A stretch of DNA of 13,551 bases from contig CABSMK010000035.1 in assembly GCA_902478825.1 (NCBI GenBank), positions 1 through 13,551 on the forward strand, in the 5' to 3' direction. The notes under the pieces are model-generated. The model searched no databases. It was not told where the DNA came from and worked only from the letters and a program-made list of their open reading frames with translations. The position numbers and the translations under genes are program-made. Shown here in pieces: positions 1-5,750 of this stretch; within the stretch, counting starts at the first letter, position 1; every line of letters begins with the position of its first letter. Origin of the DNA: an uncultured Collinsella sp. GTDB lineage: Bacteria > Actinomycetota > Coriobacteriia > Coriobacteriales > Coriobacteriaceae.

Positions 1-836
1 ATAAGAGACAGGCCCAGGTCCTCATAGTTGATGGAGAGGGTGAACAGGCCGCCGGCCATGCACATACCCTCCTCGCCAGTCACGAAGGGAAGCTTGTTTT
101 CCTTGCAGATCTGGCCGACCTGCGAGGCACCCGCGGCGATGGTGTTGTCGGTGGGGGAGTACAGCGCGTCGACCTTGCCCACGGCAGACTCGACGACGGA
201 CTGAATCTCGTTGGAGCTCGAGACGGTGAAGTCAGTGTACTCGAGGCCCAGCTTGTCGAGCTCCTTCTTGGCGGCCTTGATCTGGACGTCGGAGTTGGAC
301 TCGGCGGTGCAGTAGAGCAGGCCGACCTTTTTAACGTCGGGCAGGACCTTCTGCATCATCTCGAGCTGCTCGGCGACCGGGGTGAGGTCGGAAGCGCCCG
401 TGACGTTGGTGCCGGGCTTGTCGTTGTCCTGGACCAGGCCGGAGGCGGCGTAGTCGGTGATGGCGCAGCCCACGATGGGGATATCGGCCGTGGCGCCGGC
501 GGCAGCCTGCGCGGCGGGCGTGGCGATGGCATAAATCAGGTTGACGTTGTCGCCCACAAACTTGTCGGCAATGGACTTACACGTGGACTGGTCGTTCTGG
601 GCGTTCTTCTGGTCGATCTTGACCTTAAGGCCGCTCTCCTTGATGGCCTTGACAAAGCCGTCGTTGGCGGCATCGAGTGCGGAGTGCTCGGTGAGCTGCA
701 GAACGCCGATGGTGTAGTCGGAACCGGCGGCAGCAGAGCCGGAACCAGAGTTGCCGCCGCACCCGGCGAGCGGGGCGAGCGCGAGCAGGCCGGCGGAGAC
801 CAGAAGGCTCCTGCGACTGATGGTGATGTCCTTCAT
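1..836 (-). CDS. ABC transporter substrate-binding lipoprotein (ABC_sub_bind family), C-terminus off the left edge
   Basis: This is the extracytoplasmic solute-binding component of an ABC importer, of the family that includes TrpX-like tryptophan/tyrosine binding proteins. 278 codons are visible with no stop, and the gene continues beyond position 1. The N-terminus MKDITISRRSLLVSAGLLAL is a signal peptide. It is followed by the lipobox LAGC with Cys26, then a Gly/Ser-rich linker and the mature start YTIGVLQLTEHSALD, which is typical of the family. Further family-like segments are LIYAIATPAAQAA, PIVGCAITD and the late GEEGMCMAGG. The start at 836 is chosen because a GGGGG ribosome-binding site lies about 9 nt upstream and the signal peptide begins there. 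The twin arginine (SRRSLL) could make it a Tat-exported lipoprotein. Permease and ATPase genes would be expected just beyond the left edge. The family call is confident; the substrate is not determined. Confidence 0.9.
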   Translation of the reverse strand, partial: MKDITISRRSLLVSAGLLALAPLAGCGGNSGSGSAAAGSDYTIGVLQLTEHSALDAANDGFVKAIKESGLKVKIDQKNAQNDQSTCKSIADKFVGDNVNLIYAIATPAAQAAAGATADIPIVGCAITDYAASGLVQDNDKPGTNVTGASDLTPVAEQLEMMQKVLPDVKKVGLLYCTAESNSDVQIKAAKKELDKLGLEYTDFTVSSSNEIQSVVESAVGKVDALYSPTDNTIAAGASQVGQICKENKLPFVTGEEGMCMAGGLFTLSINYEDLGLSL

Positions 837-871
837 ATCATTACCCCCAGTATAAAAATGGCTGGAAACAC

Positions 872-890
872 TGCACTGGGACAAAGTGCA
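872..890 (-). promoter_or_regulatory. Inverted repeat in the leader of the lipoprotein gene (operator or 5' hairpin)
   Basis: TGCACT (872-877) and AGTGCA (885-890) form a perfect 6-bp inverted repeat around a 7-nt centre. Flanking CAC and AGTG extend the pairing to 9-10 bp with one bulge. It lies immediately downstream of the predicted transcription start and upstream of the ribosome-binding site. It could be a repressor operator or an RNA hairpin; no known binding site was recognised. Confidence 0.45.
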
Positions 891-899
891 AGTGGAACT

Positions 900-927
900 A
901 TAGTAGCGCTGATGTCCATTTTTACAA
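900..927 (-). promoter_or_regulatory. Putative promoter of the substrate-binding lipoprotein gene
   Basis: Read on the minus strand, a -35 TTGTAA (922-927) and a -10 TACTAT (900-905) are separated by 16 nt. Transcription would start near 893 and give a leader of about 57 nt. This is a match by eye to the housekeeping sigma consensus. Confidence 0.5.
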
Positions 928-996
928 CAGCCTGGCGGGTTTTTTAATACAGAATCGGATGGGCGGTACGGGTAGTCGAATGGGCGGCGGAGGGTC

Positions 997-1785
997 TTAT
1001 GCGGCGGAGGAGGCGTCGTCCTCCTCGTCGAGGGCGGCGAAGAGCTTCTTGCCGTCGAGCAGGCGCGTGCTGACGTTTCTCATTCGGCCAATCTCTACGG
1101 TACGCAACGTGTCATCGGCGCCTCGGGCGTCGTAGACCGTTCCCAGCAGATACGAGATGCCATCGCGCTGCCTGATGGCAAAGGGACGGAGTGTCATCCG
1201 TGCTGCTTCGGTTTCGCCACGCGTCGTAACGCTCGAAATATCAAAACTCACCGTGGTTCCGTGGTCGATGGCCTGCTCGACGAGCTCGCACGTGTCGATG
1301 CGCTTGATGGGCGTGCGTGTTGCCTTGGTAGCCTTGCTGCCTGCGCTCGGAACGGGTTCGGGTGTATCGAGGTAGCCGCGAACGTCGGCACTCGCCATGG
1401 CAACTAAGCGCTGCGCCATGCTCTTGCGGATAGCGATAGGCGTGGAGCGGTTGCGCATGACCATACCGTGGAGCCGGATGATCTCTTCGTCGGTGAGCGG
1501 ACGGGTAAGAAGTTTGTAGCCCACGCCGCGTTTGTACTCAATTTCGTATCCGGCATGGCGAAGCGCGGAGATGGCGGTGTAGATGCTGCGCCGCGCCGCC
1601 GAGATGGGCATGCGGGCAGGGTCGTCGGGATGGGCGAGGCGCCGGATCAACTCATCGGAAAGCATGGCCTTGTCCTCGCCAGTGTTTTCGCTTAATAGTT
1701 GCAGGATGCGAACGGCGCGATAGGCTGCCATCGAGGCGGCGCCTCTCGTCGTGGTGTCGTAGGTTTCAACAGCGGCTTCGGTCAT
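997..1785 (-). CDS. WYL-domain transcriptional regulator with N-terminal helix-turn-helix
   Basis: A predicted DNA-binding regulator of 262 aa. The N-terminal part (about residues 15-100) looks like a winged-helix domain: MAAYRAVRILQLLSE, then ISAARRSIYTAISALRHAGY as the likely recognition-helix region, then EIEYKRGVGYKLLTRPL as the wing. The C-terminal part carries a WYL-like ligand-sensing core, with MTLRPFAIRQRDGISYLLGT and TVEIGRMRNVS matching the usual 'lrPy...dg.wYL' and 'r..ri..v' pattern. ATG at 1785 is preferred over GTG at 1794, because the AAAGGA Shine-Dalgarno sits about 10 nt before the ATG but only 1 nt before the GTG. The gene is followed by the lipoprotein gene in the same direction with its own predicted promoter, so regulation of that importer is possible but unproven. 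WYL regulators often sense small ligands or nucleic acids; the ligand here is unknown. Confidence 0.78.
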   Translation of the reverse strand: MTEAAVETYDTTTRGAASMAAYRAVRILQLLSENTGEDKAMLSDELIRRLAHPDDPARMPISAARRSIYTAISALRHAGYEIEYKRGVGYKLLTRPLTDEEIIRLHGMVMRNRSTPIAIRKSMAQRLVAMASADVRGYLDTPEPVPSAGSKATKATRTPIKRIDTCELVEQAIDHGTTVSFDISSVTTRGETEAARMTLRPFAIRQRDGISYLLGTVYDARGADDTLRTVEIGRMRNVSTRLLDGKKLFAALDEEDDASSAA

Positions 1786-1966
1786 CGTGCCCACGTCCTT
1801 TCCGTTTTGGGTGGCGACGGTATGGAGCCTAGGACGTGGGGCTTTCCCAGGGGCGCAGAGCGCTCTGGGCGGTCGGTAGTCGTCGGCAAACGGCGGGTCG
1901 AGTTTTCAACAGCCCTGCTCAACTGACCAAAACCTTGCCAAAAGCTTGACGGATGCTGTTGAAAAA
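1786..1966. other. Upstream region of the WYL regulator gene with a perfect palindrome and an inverted repeat
   Basis: This non-coding stretch lies between the WYL gene and the asnS terminator. It contains the perfect 12-bp palindrome CAGAGCGCTCTG (1856-1867). It also contains an 11-bp inverted repeat, TTTTCAACAGC (1903-1913) and GCTGTTGAAAA (1955-1965), whose second arm overlaps the T-tract of the asnS terminator. I could not identify a convincing -35/-10 pair for the WYL gene. The palindrome is a reasonable candidate for an autoregulatory operator. Confidence 0.4.
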
Positions 1967-1997
1967 AGCGTCTCTCGACCGATGTCGAGAGACGCTT
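1962..1997 (-). terminator. Rho-independent terminator of asnS
   Basis: On the minus strand a perfect 13-bp stem (1967-1979 paired with 1984-1996, extended by A1966-T1997) closes a 4-nt loop and is followed by a run of T at 1962-1967. It lies about 47 nt downstream of the asnS stop. Confidence 0.92.
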
Positions 1998-2043
1998 GTA
2001 CGATGAGCGTTGGCGTGTGGCGACGCGAGCTAGCGTTCGACAA

Positions 2044-3447
2044 TTAGAAGTCGGCGTTGCCCACGGTGCGCGGGTGCGGCAGGACGTCGCGGATGTTGCC
2101 CACGCCGGTCAGATACATGACCAAGCGCTCGAAGCCCAGACCGTAGCCGGCGTGCTTGCAGGAACCGTAGCGGCGCAGGTCAAGGTAGTACTTGTACTGC
2201 TCGGGATTCATGCCCAGGTCCTTGATGCGGGCCTCGAGCAGATCCAGGCGCTCCTCGCGCTGGGAGCCGCCGATAATCTCGCCGATACCGGGAACCAGGC
2301 AGTCGGCGGCGGCGACGGTCTTGCCGTCCTCGTTCATGCGCATGTAGAACGCCTTGATCTCGGCCGGGTAGTCGGTCACGAAGGTCGGGCGCTTAAAGTG
2401 CTCCTCGGTCAGGAAGCGCTCGTGCTCGGTCTGCAGGTCGATGCCCCAGCTGACGGGGTAATCAAACTGGTGGCCAGCAGCGACTGCCTGCTCCAGGATC
2501 TCGACGGCCTCGGTGTAGGTAACGCGGGCGAAGTCGGAGTTGGCGACATGGTCCAGGCGCTCGAGCAGACCCTTGTCCACAAACTTGTTAAGCATATTGA
2601 GCTCGTCGGGGCAGGTTGCCATGACGTCCTTGAGGACATACTTGAGCATGGCCTCGGCGTTATCCATGTAGTCGTTAAGGTCGGCAAAGGCCATTTCGGG
2701 CTCAATCATCCAAAACTCGGCGGCGTGGCGCGTGGTGTTGGAGTTCTCGGCACGGAAGGTGGGGCCAAAGGTGTACACGTCGCCAAAGGCCATGGCAAAG
2801 TTCTCGGCGTTGAGCTGGCCGGACACGGTGAGGCTTGCATGCTTGCCAAAGAAGTCCTGGCTCCAGTCGACCTCGCCGGACTCGGTGAGGGGCGGATTTT
2901 TGGGGTCGAGCGTGGTCACGCGGAACATCTCGCCGGCGCCCTCGCAGTCACTCGTGGTGATGATGGGGGTGTTGACGTAGACAAAGCCCTGCTTCTGGAA
3001 GAAGCGGTGGATGGCGGCAGCCGCGACAGAGCGGATGCGGAACACGGCGCGGAACAGGTTGGTGCGCGGGCGCAGGTGCTGCTGGGTGCGCAGGAACTCG
3101 ACGGTTGCGCGTTTCTTCTGCAGCGGGTAATCCGGGGCGCTCGTGCCCTCGACCTCGATGGAGGTGGCAGAAAGCTCGAAAGGCTGGGGCGCATCGGGGG
3201 TCAGCTTGACGGTGCCGGTGCAAATGAGTGCGGCCGAGACGTTTTGATGGGCGATCTCGTCGTAGTTGTCGAGTGCCTCGCGGTTCATGACGACCTGCAG
3301 GTCGCGGAAGCAGCTGCCGTCGTTGAGCGTAACAAAGCCAAAGTTCTTCATGTCGCGGACGGACTTGACCCAGCCGGCGACGGTGACGGTCTGGCCGCCG
3401 AGCGACTCGGCATCGGCATAGAGCTGCGCGATTTTGGTGCGGTTCAC
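2044..3447 (-). CDS. asnS: Asparaginyl-tRNA synthetase
   Basis: A cytosolic enzyme that charges tRNA-Asn with asparagine using ATP; class IIb aminoacyl-tRNA synthetase. The 467-aa product matches the usual bacterial AsnRS length (about 466). The N-terminal OB-fold anticodon-binding domain is seen at residues 20-100 (VTVAGWVKSVRDMKNFGFV). Class II motif 2 is FRAENSNTTRHAAEFWMIEP (231-250). Motif 3 is GYGLGFERLVMY near residue 434, and the protein ends in the typical HPRTVGNADF. GTG at 3447 is chosen because GGGAGGA precedes it by 3 nt and the protein then begins with the family-typical NRTKIAQLY. Upstream in-frame ATGs would add an unrelated tail that reads through the promoter and the preceding terminator. 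The gene is flanked by terminators on both sides and appears monocistronic. Its presence suggests direct charging of tRNA-Asn, although an indirect amidation route elsewhere cannot be excluded. Confidence 0.97.
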   Translation of the reverse strand: MNRTKIAQLYADAESLGGQTVTVAGWVKSVRDMKNFGFVTLNDGSCFRDLQVVMNREALDNYDEIAHQNVSAALICTGTVKLTPDAPQPFELSATSIEVEGTSAPDYPLQKKRATVEFLRTQQHLRPRTNLFRAVFRIRSVAAAAIHRFFQKQGFVYVNTPIITTSDCEGAGEMFRVTTLDPKNPPLTESGEVDWSQDFFGKHASLTVSGQLNAENFAMAFGDVYTFGPTFRAENSNTTRHAAEFWMIEPEMAFADLNDYMDNAEAMLKYVLKDVMATCPDELNMLNKFVDKGLLERLDHVANSDFARVTYTEAVEILEQAVAAGHQFDYPVSWGIDLQTEHERFLTEEHFKRPTFVTDYPAEIKAFYMRMNEDGKTVAAADCLVPGIGEIIGGSQREERLDLLEARIKDLGMNPEQYKYYLDLRRYGSCKHAGYGLGFERLVMYLTGVGNIRDVLPHPRTVGNADF

Positions 3448-3493
3448 GTATCCTCCCATAACGGTTGAATGATAGTTATCCATACAGTTCGAT

Positions 3494-3519
3494 ATTCTAG
3501 CAGCTCGGCTCATTTGAGC
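3494..3519 (-). promoter_or_regulatory. Putative asnS promoter (extended -10) with a small palindrome upstream
   Basis: On the minus strand the -10 TAGAAT (3494-3499) is preceded by TGC, giving an extended -10. No good -35 is visible. An imperfectly spaced palindrome, GCTCATTTGAGC (3508-3519), lies just upstream and could be an operator. No T-box leader features were seen. Confidence 0.45.
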
Positions 3520-3553
3520 TATACAGATAAAGCATTGGCGGGATGGTTTTTCA

Positions 3554-3590
3554 AACGAAAAGCGCCCGCGGCCAAATGGTCGCGGGCGCT
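3554..3590 (-). terminator. Rho-independent terminator of the PTS IIA gene
   Basis: On the minus strand a 13-bp GC-rich stem with one wobble pair (3561-3573 with 3578-3590) closes an AAAT-type loop. It is followed by TTTTCGTTTG (3551-3560). It lies about 38 nt after the PTS gene stop and separates that gene from asnS. Confidence 0.9.
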
Positions 3591-3628
3591 TGACGAGGTG
3601 CCTTTTGGCTGTGTGGCGTGGGGCCTGG

Positions 3629-4192
3629 CTACTTGGTCTTGGCAACCAGCAGCGGGTCGCCAAGCTTGACGAGCGGGTTGCCGCCGATAAGCGTTCCAGA
3701 CTCGCCGACATGGTCGATGCTCTTAAGACGATCGAGCTCGGAGACGATGACGGTCACGATGTCCTCGTGACCAGCGGCCTTGATGGCCTCGCGGTCGAAG
3801 CTGATGAGCGGCTGGCCTGCCTTGACCACATCGCCCATCTCGACAAAGCGGGCAAAACCCTTGCCGTTCATTTCCACGGTGCCCAGGCCAACATGGATGA
3901 ACACGCGAAGACCGTCCTCGGTGATCATGCCGATGGAGTGGTTGGTGACAGTGGTGGCACCGATGCGGCCGTTGGCGGGCGCATAGATGGTGCCGGTAAT
4001 GGGCTCGATGCCATAGCCCTGGCCAAGCATGCCCGAGGCGATCGTCTCGTCGGGAACCTCGTTCAGGTTGACGAGCACGCCGTTGACGGGGGCATAGATG
4101 ACGCCTTCGCGGGTAGCGAAGCTTGCTGCGGGCGGAACGGACGCCTCGCCGGTCGAGGTGAAGGTGGACTTAAGCGAATCGAGCAGACCCAT
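3629..4192 (-). CDS. PTS glucose-type EIIA component (single-domain)
   Basis: A cytosolic phosphocarrier of the sugar phosphotransferase system. It takes phosphate from HPr on a histidine and passes it to an EIIB domain. The 187-aa protein is a complete PTS_EIIA_1 domain. The two active-site histidines are visible as NHSIGM (His85) and VFIHVGLGTVEMNGKGF (His100, the phosphorylated one), equivalent to His75 and His90 of E. coli Crr. GDVVKAGQPLISFD and the C-terminal VKLGDPLL are also typical. ATG at 4192 is chosen because GGAGG lies 5 nt upstream; a longer reading to 4273 would have no ribosome-binding site and would cross the operator. It stands alone, with no EIIB or EIIC neighbour, so it must serve permeases encoded elsewhere and may have a Crr-like regulatory role. 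It is transcribed divergently from an esterase-like gene. Confidence 0.93.
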   Translation of the reverse strand: MGLLDSLKSTFTSTGEASVPPAASFATREGVIYAPVNGVLVNLNEVPDETIASGMLGQGYGIEPITGTIYAPANGRIGATTVTNHSIGMITEDGLRVFIHVGLGTVEMNGKGFARFVEMGDVVKAGQPLISFDREAIKAAGHEDIVTVIVSELDRLKSIDHVGESGTLIGGNPLVKLGDPLLVAKTK

Positions 4193-4239
4193 AGTTGCCT
4201 CCAACTTAAATAGGCGCATATCGCGCGTTTGGTTTGCCG

Positions 4240-4256
4240 GAAACGTTTCACATGTG
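4240..4256. promoter_or_regulatory. LacI/CcpA-family-like operator upstream of the PTS IIA gene
   Basis: GAAACGTTTC (4240-4249) is a perfect 10-bp palindrome with the AAACGTTT core typical of LacI-family operators and resembling cre sites. It is immediately followed by a second perfect palindrome, CACATGTG (4249-4256). The site lies between the predicted PTS promoter and its start codon, a position suited to repression. The regulator is not in the window. Confidence 0.55.
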
Positions 4257-4280
4257 TTTCGCGGCTTGGTCAACGCCCCT

Positions 4281-4309
4281 ATTCTACGCTGCTCAACGAT
4301 ACCTCTGAA
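4281..4309 (-). promoter_or_regulatory. Putative promoter of the PTS IIA gene
   Basis: On the minus strand a -35 TTCAGA (4304-4309) and a -10 TAGAAT (4281-4286) are spaced 17 nt apart. This would give a leader of about 80 nt that contains the GAAACGTTTC palindrome. A TTGACC at 4268-4273 is an alternative -35 but has no good -10. Confidence 0.4.
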
Positions 4310-4388
4310 CTGGGATTATGTGATATATCAGTTGAAGGGAAACTTATTGCCGGAGTGTTTCTGCGCCACGGGTTCAAGTGGGGTACGC

Positions 4389-4416
4389 TTGAAGGCGAAA
4401 AACAAGGGCGCATAAT
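4389..4416 (+). promoter_or_regulatory. Putative promoter of the esterase-like gene
   Basis: A -35 TTGAAG (4389-4394) and a -10 CATAAT (4411-4416) are separated by 16 nt. This places transcription start near 4423, just before the AAGGGAG ribosome-binding site. A perfect palindrome, TGATATATCA (4321-4330), lies further upstream in the same divergent region. Confidence 0.5.
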
Positions 4417-4435
4417 TTGCGCGAAGGGAGCACAT

Positions 4436-5338
4436 ATGATTGTCGAGAACCATGCGCTGTGGGGCGAGGAGCCGACCGAGGAATATCCGGCGACGTTTAC
4501 GTATTTGGGTGCCGAGCCGCTGCCCGACAAGCCCAATGGCCGCCGCCCCGCGGTGATCATCTGCGGCGGAGGCGGGTTTACGCATATCGCTCCGCATGAG
4601 CAGGATCCTGTGGCGTTTGCGTTTTTGGATCACGGTTACCAGGCCTTTGTGCTCAACTATGTCACGAGTTCTACGGGCGACGTGAGCTTTCCGCACCCCC
4701 AGGCAGATCTTGCCAAGATGGTCGCCACGGTGCGCGCCAACGCCGACGAGTGGCATGTCGATCCTAAGCGCGTGTGCGTCGTGGGCTTTTCTGCTGGCGG
4801 CATGATTTGCGCCTCGCTGGCAACACAGTGGAAGACCGGCCCCTTTGCGGCACTTGCCGGGGCGCGTCCGGACGACATTCGTCCCGATGCCGTGGTGCTG
4901 GGCTATCCATTGCTCGACTTTGCCTATGTGCGCGACATGCAGACGCGCGATCCGCGCATTGACTTGCGTGTGCCCAAGACGGGCGGCAAGACGGGGCGCG
5001 ATTTGCTCAACGACTACCTGTCGATGGTGACGGGCGGCGAGGCAACTGACGAGCATTTGGCCGATATCTGCCCCACCACGCATGTTTCGCGTCAGATGCC
5101 ACCGACCTTTGTGTGGGGCGTGTCCGACGACAAGACGGCGCCGATCGCGCAGGTCTACCCGTTTGCGCAGCGCATGGCCGAGGAGGGCGTTGCATGCGAG
5201 ATGCACGTCTTCGACCAGGGTGGTCACGGCCTTTCGCTCGGCAACGCCAATACCGCGGTCGACAACGAGGACAAGCGGGTGGCGGTCCGTCCCTGGATCC
5301 GCCTAGCCTTCCGCTTCCTGGAGCGCCACGGGTTTTAG
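4436..5338 (+). CDS. Alpha/beta-hydrolase, acetyl-esterase/lipase-like
   Basis: A predicted cytosolic serine hydrolase of 300 aa with no signal peptide. The oxyanion-hole region is IICGGGGFTHIAP (about residues 41-53), and the nucleophile elbow is GFSAGG with Ser119. An acid candidate lies in GVSDDKTAP (Asp231/Asp232), and the catalytic His is in QGGHGLSLG (His264). This layout fits the Aes / carbohydrate-esterase-like branch (BD-FAE, acetyl xylan esterase). Such enzymes remove acetyl groups from sugars or small esters. ATG at 4436 is chosen because AAGGGAG lies 5 nt upstream and the domain begins soon after; an upstream in-frame extension to 4229 reads through the promoter region. The stop codon overlaps the first base of a perfect hairpin at 5338. 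It is divergent from the PTS gene, which fits a carbohydrate role, but the substrate is unknown. Confidence 0.85.
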   Translation: MIVENHALWGEEPTEEYPATFTYLGAEPLPDKPNGRRPAVIICGGGGFTHIAPHEQDPVAFAFLDHGYQAFVLNYVTSSTGDVSFPHPQADLAKMVATVRANADEWHVDPKRVCVVGFSAGGMICASLATQWKTGPFAALAGARPDDIRPDAVVLGYPLLDFAYVRDMQTRDPRIDLRVPKTGGKTGRDLLNDYLSMVTGGEATDEHLADICPTTHVSRQMPPTFVWGVSDDKTAPIAQVYPFAQRMAEEGVACEMHVFDQGGHGLSLGNANTAVDNEDKRVAVRPWIRLAFRFLERHGF

Positions 5339-5365
5339 TTACGGCGTTTTACCAAACGCCGTAAC
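5338..5365 (+). terminator. Perfect 12-bp hairpin overlapping the esterase stop codon
   Basis: The arms 5338-5349 and 5354-5365 are perfectly complementary around the loop TACC. No T-tract follows, so this is not a canonical intrinsic terminator. It may still stop transcription or protect the 3' end of the mRNA. Confidence 0.5.
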
Positions 5366-5630
5366 CACTTGACGCTGCGCCTTTGGTTCCGCCGTTCTAA
5401 CGAACGGCGGACCGGTCGACGCTGCAAGCCCGCCAGGGCGGCAATCTGACGTTCAGCTTCGGCGGCATGACCAGAAGGTCAATGCCGCCTCGCTTCGCGT
5501 CACCTTGCTCGCTCTGGCGGGCTTTCGCTGTCCGCGTCATTACATCGGCGTTGCCATGGCCCAGATGCGGCACTTGGGGACGTTCCTTTTGTGCCGGCAC
5601 TTGGGGACGGTCCTTGCAGCAATCTGTCGA
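5366..5630. repeat. Gene-free hairpin- and repeat-rich intergenic block
   Basis: No credible gene is present. The block holds a perfect 10-bp hairpin with loop TAAC (5388-5397 with 5402-5411). It also holds a large nested structure: outer arms AAGCCCGCCAG (5426-5436) and CTGGCGGGCTT (5514-5524) enclose an inner stem (5461-5472 with 5477-5489, loop AGAA, one bulge). A 21-bp direct repeat follows at 5568-5588 and 5595-5615. The composition suggests accumulated REP/MITE-like elements between the esterase and feoAB. Confidence 0.6.
5568..5615 (+). repeat. Tandem 21-bp repeat, CGGCACTTGGGGACG type
   Basis: Two copies of CGGCACTTGGGGACGKTCCTT (5568-5588 and 5595-5615) differ at one base and are offset by 27 bp. 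The palindrome GTGCCGGCAC (5591-5600) spans the junction. Short repeats of this kind resemble REP-type elements; no associated transposase gene is in the window. Confidence 0.7.
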
Positions 5631-5660
5631 TTGAACGTCGTTGTGTGTTCACGCTATCAT
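5631..5660 (+). promoter_or_regulatory. Putative feoAB promoter
   Basis: A -35 TTGAAC (5631-5636) and a -10 TATCAT (5655-5660) are separated by 18 nt. Transcription would start near 5667, just before the tandem palindromes at 5676-5708. Confidence 0.55.
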
Positions 5661-5675
5661 GTAAGCTTAAAATTG

Positions 5676-5708
5676 GTTAGCCATGGCAAACGGTTAGCCA
5701 TGGTGAAC
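5676..5708 (+). promoter_or_regulatory. Tandem palindromic operator upstream of feoAB, DtxR-like half-sites
   Basis: GTTAGCCATGGCAAAC (5676-5691) is symmetric at 14 of 16 positions. GTTAGCCATGGTGAAC (5693-5708) is symmetric at 12 of 16. They are offset by 17 bp. Each is preceded by G, giving GGTTAGCC, which equals one half of the DtxR/IdeR consensus (TTAGGTTAGCCTAACCTAA). Their place right after the predicted transcription start of an iron-uptake gene fits an iron-dependent repressor. The binding protein is inferred. Confidence 0.6.
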
Positions 5709-5750
5709 ATAAATACAACGCCCTGTGGGCGCCGGGGGAGGAACACGGAC

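Noticed and set aside
1996..3468. 490-codon open frame on the plus strand opposite asnS
   Set aside because: It is the mirror of a GC-rich coding gene. asnS is unmistakable on the other strand, the product has low-complexity Gly/Val/Ala/Leu content, and the frame begins inside the asnS terminator.
3448..3553. T-box riboswitch upstream of asnS
   Set aside because: The leader is short and lacks specifier-loop, T-box sequence and antiterminator features.
3448..3711. Longer N-terminus for asnS
   Set aside because: The extra residues would read back through the promoter, the PTS terminator and the end of the PTS gene. GTG at 3447 has the ribosome-binding site and the family-typical start.
4328..5227. 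299-codon frame on the minus strand opposite the esterase gene
   Set aside because: Antisense shadow. The plus-strand protein has complete catalytic motifs and a good ribosome-binding site; this one has neither.
5397..5600. 67-codon minus-strand frame in the hairpin block
   Set aside because: It lies across the repeats and stems, with no ribosome-binding site and no family resemblance.
5568..5615. CRISPR-like repeat pair
   Set aside because: Only two copies with a 6-bp gap and no cas genes; it is better described as a REP-like tandem repeat.
5505..5750. N-terminal extension of FeoAB
   Set aside because: It would cover the repeats, promoter and operator. The FeoA domain begins at GTG 5751 behind a GGAGG.
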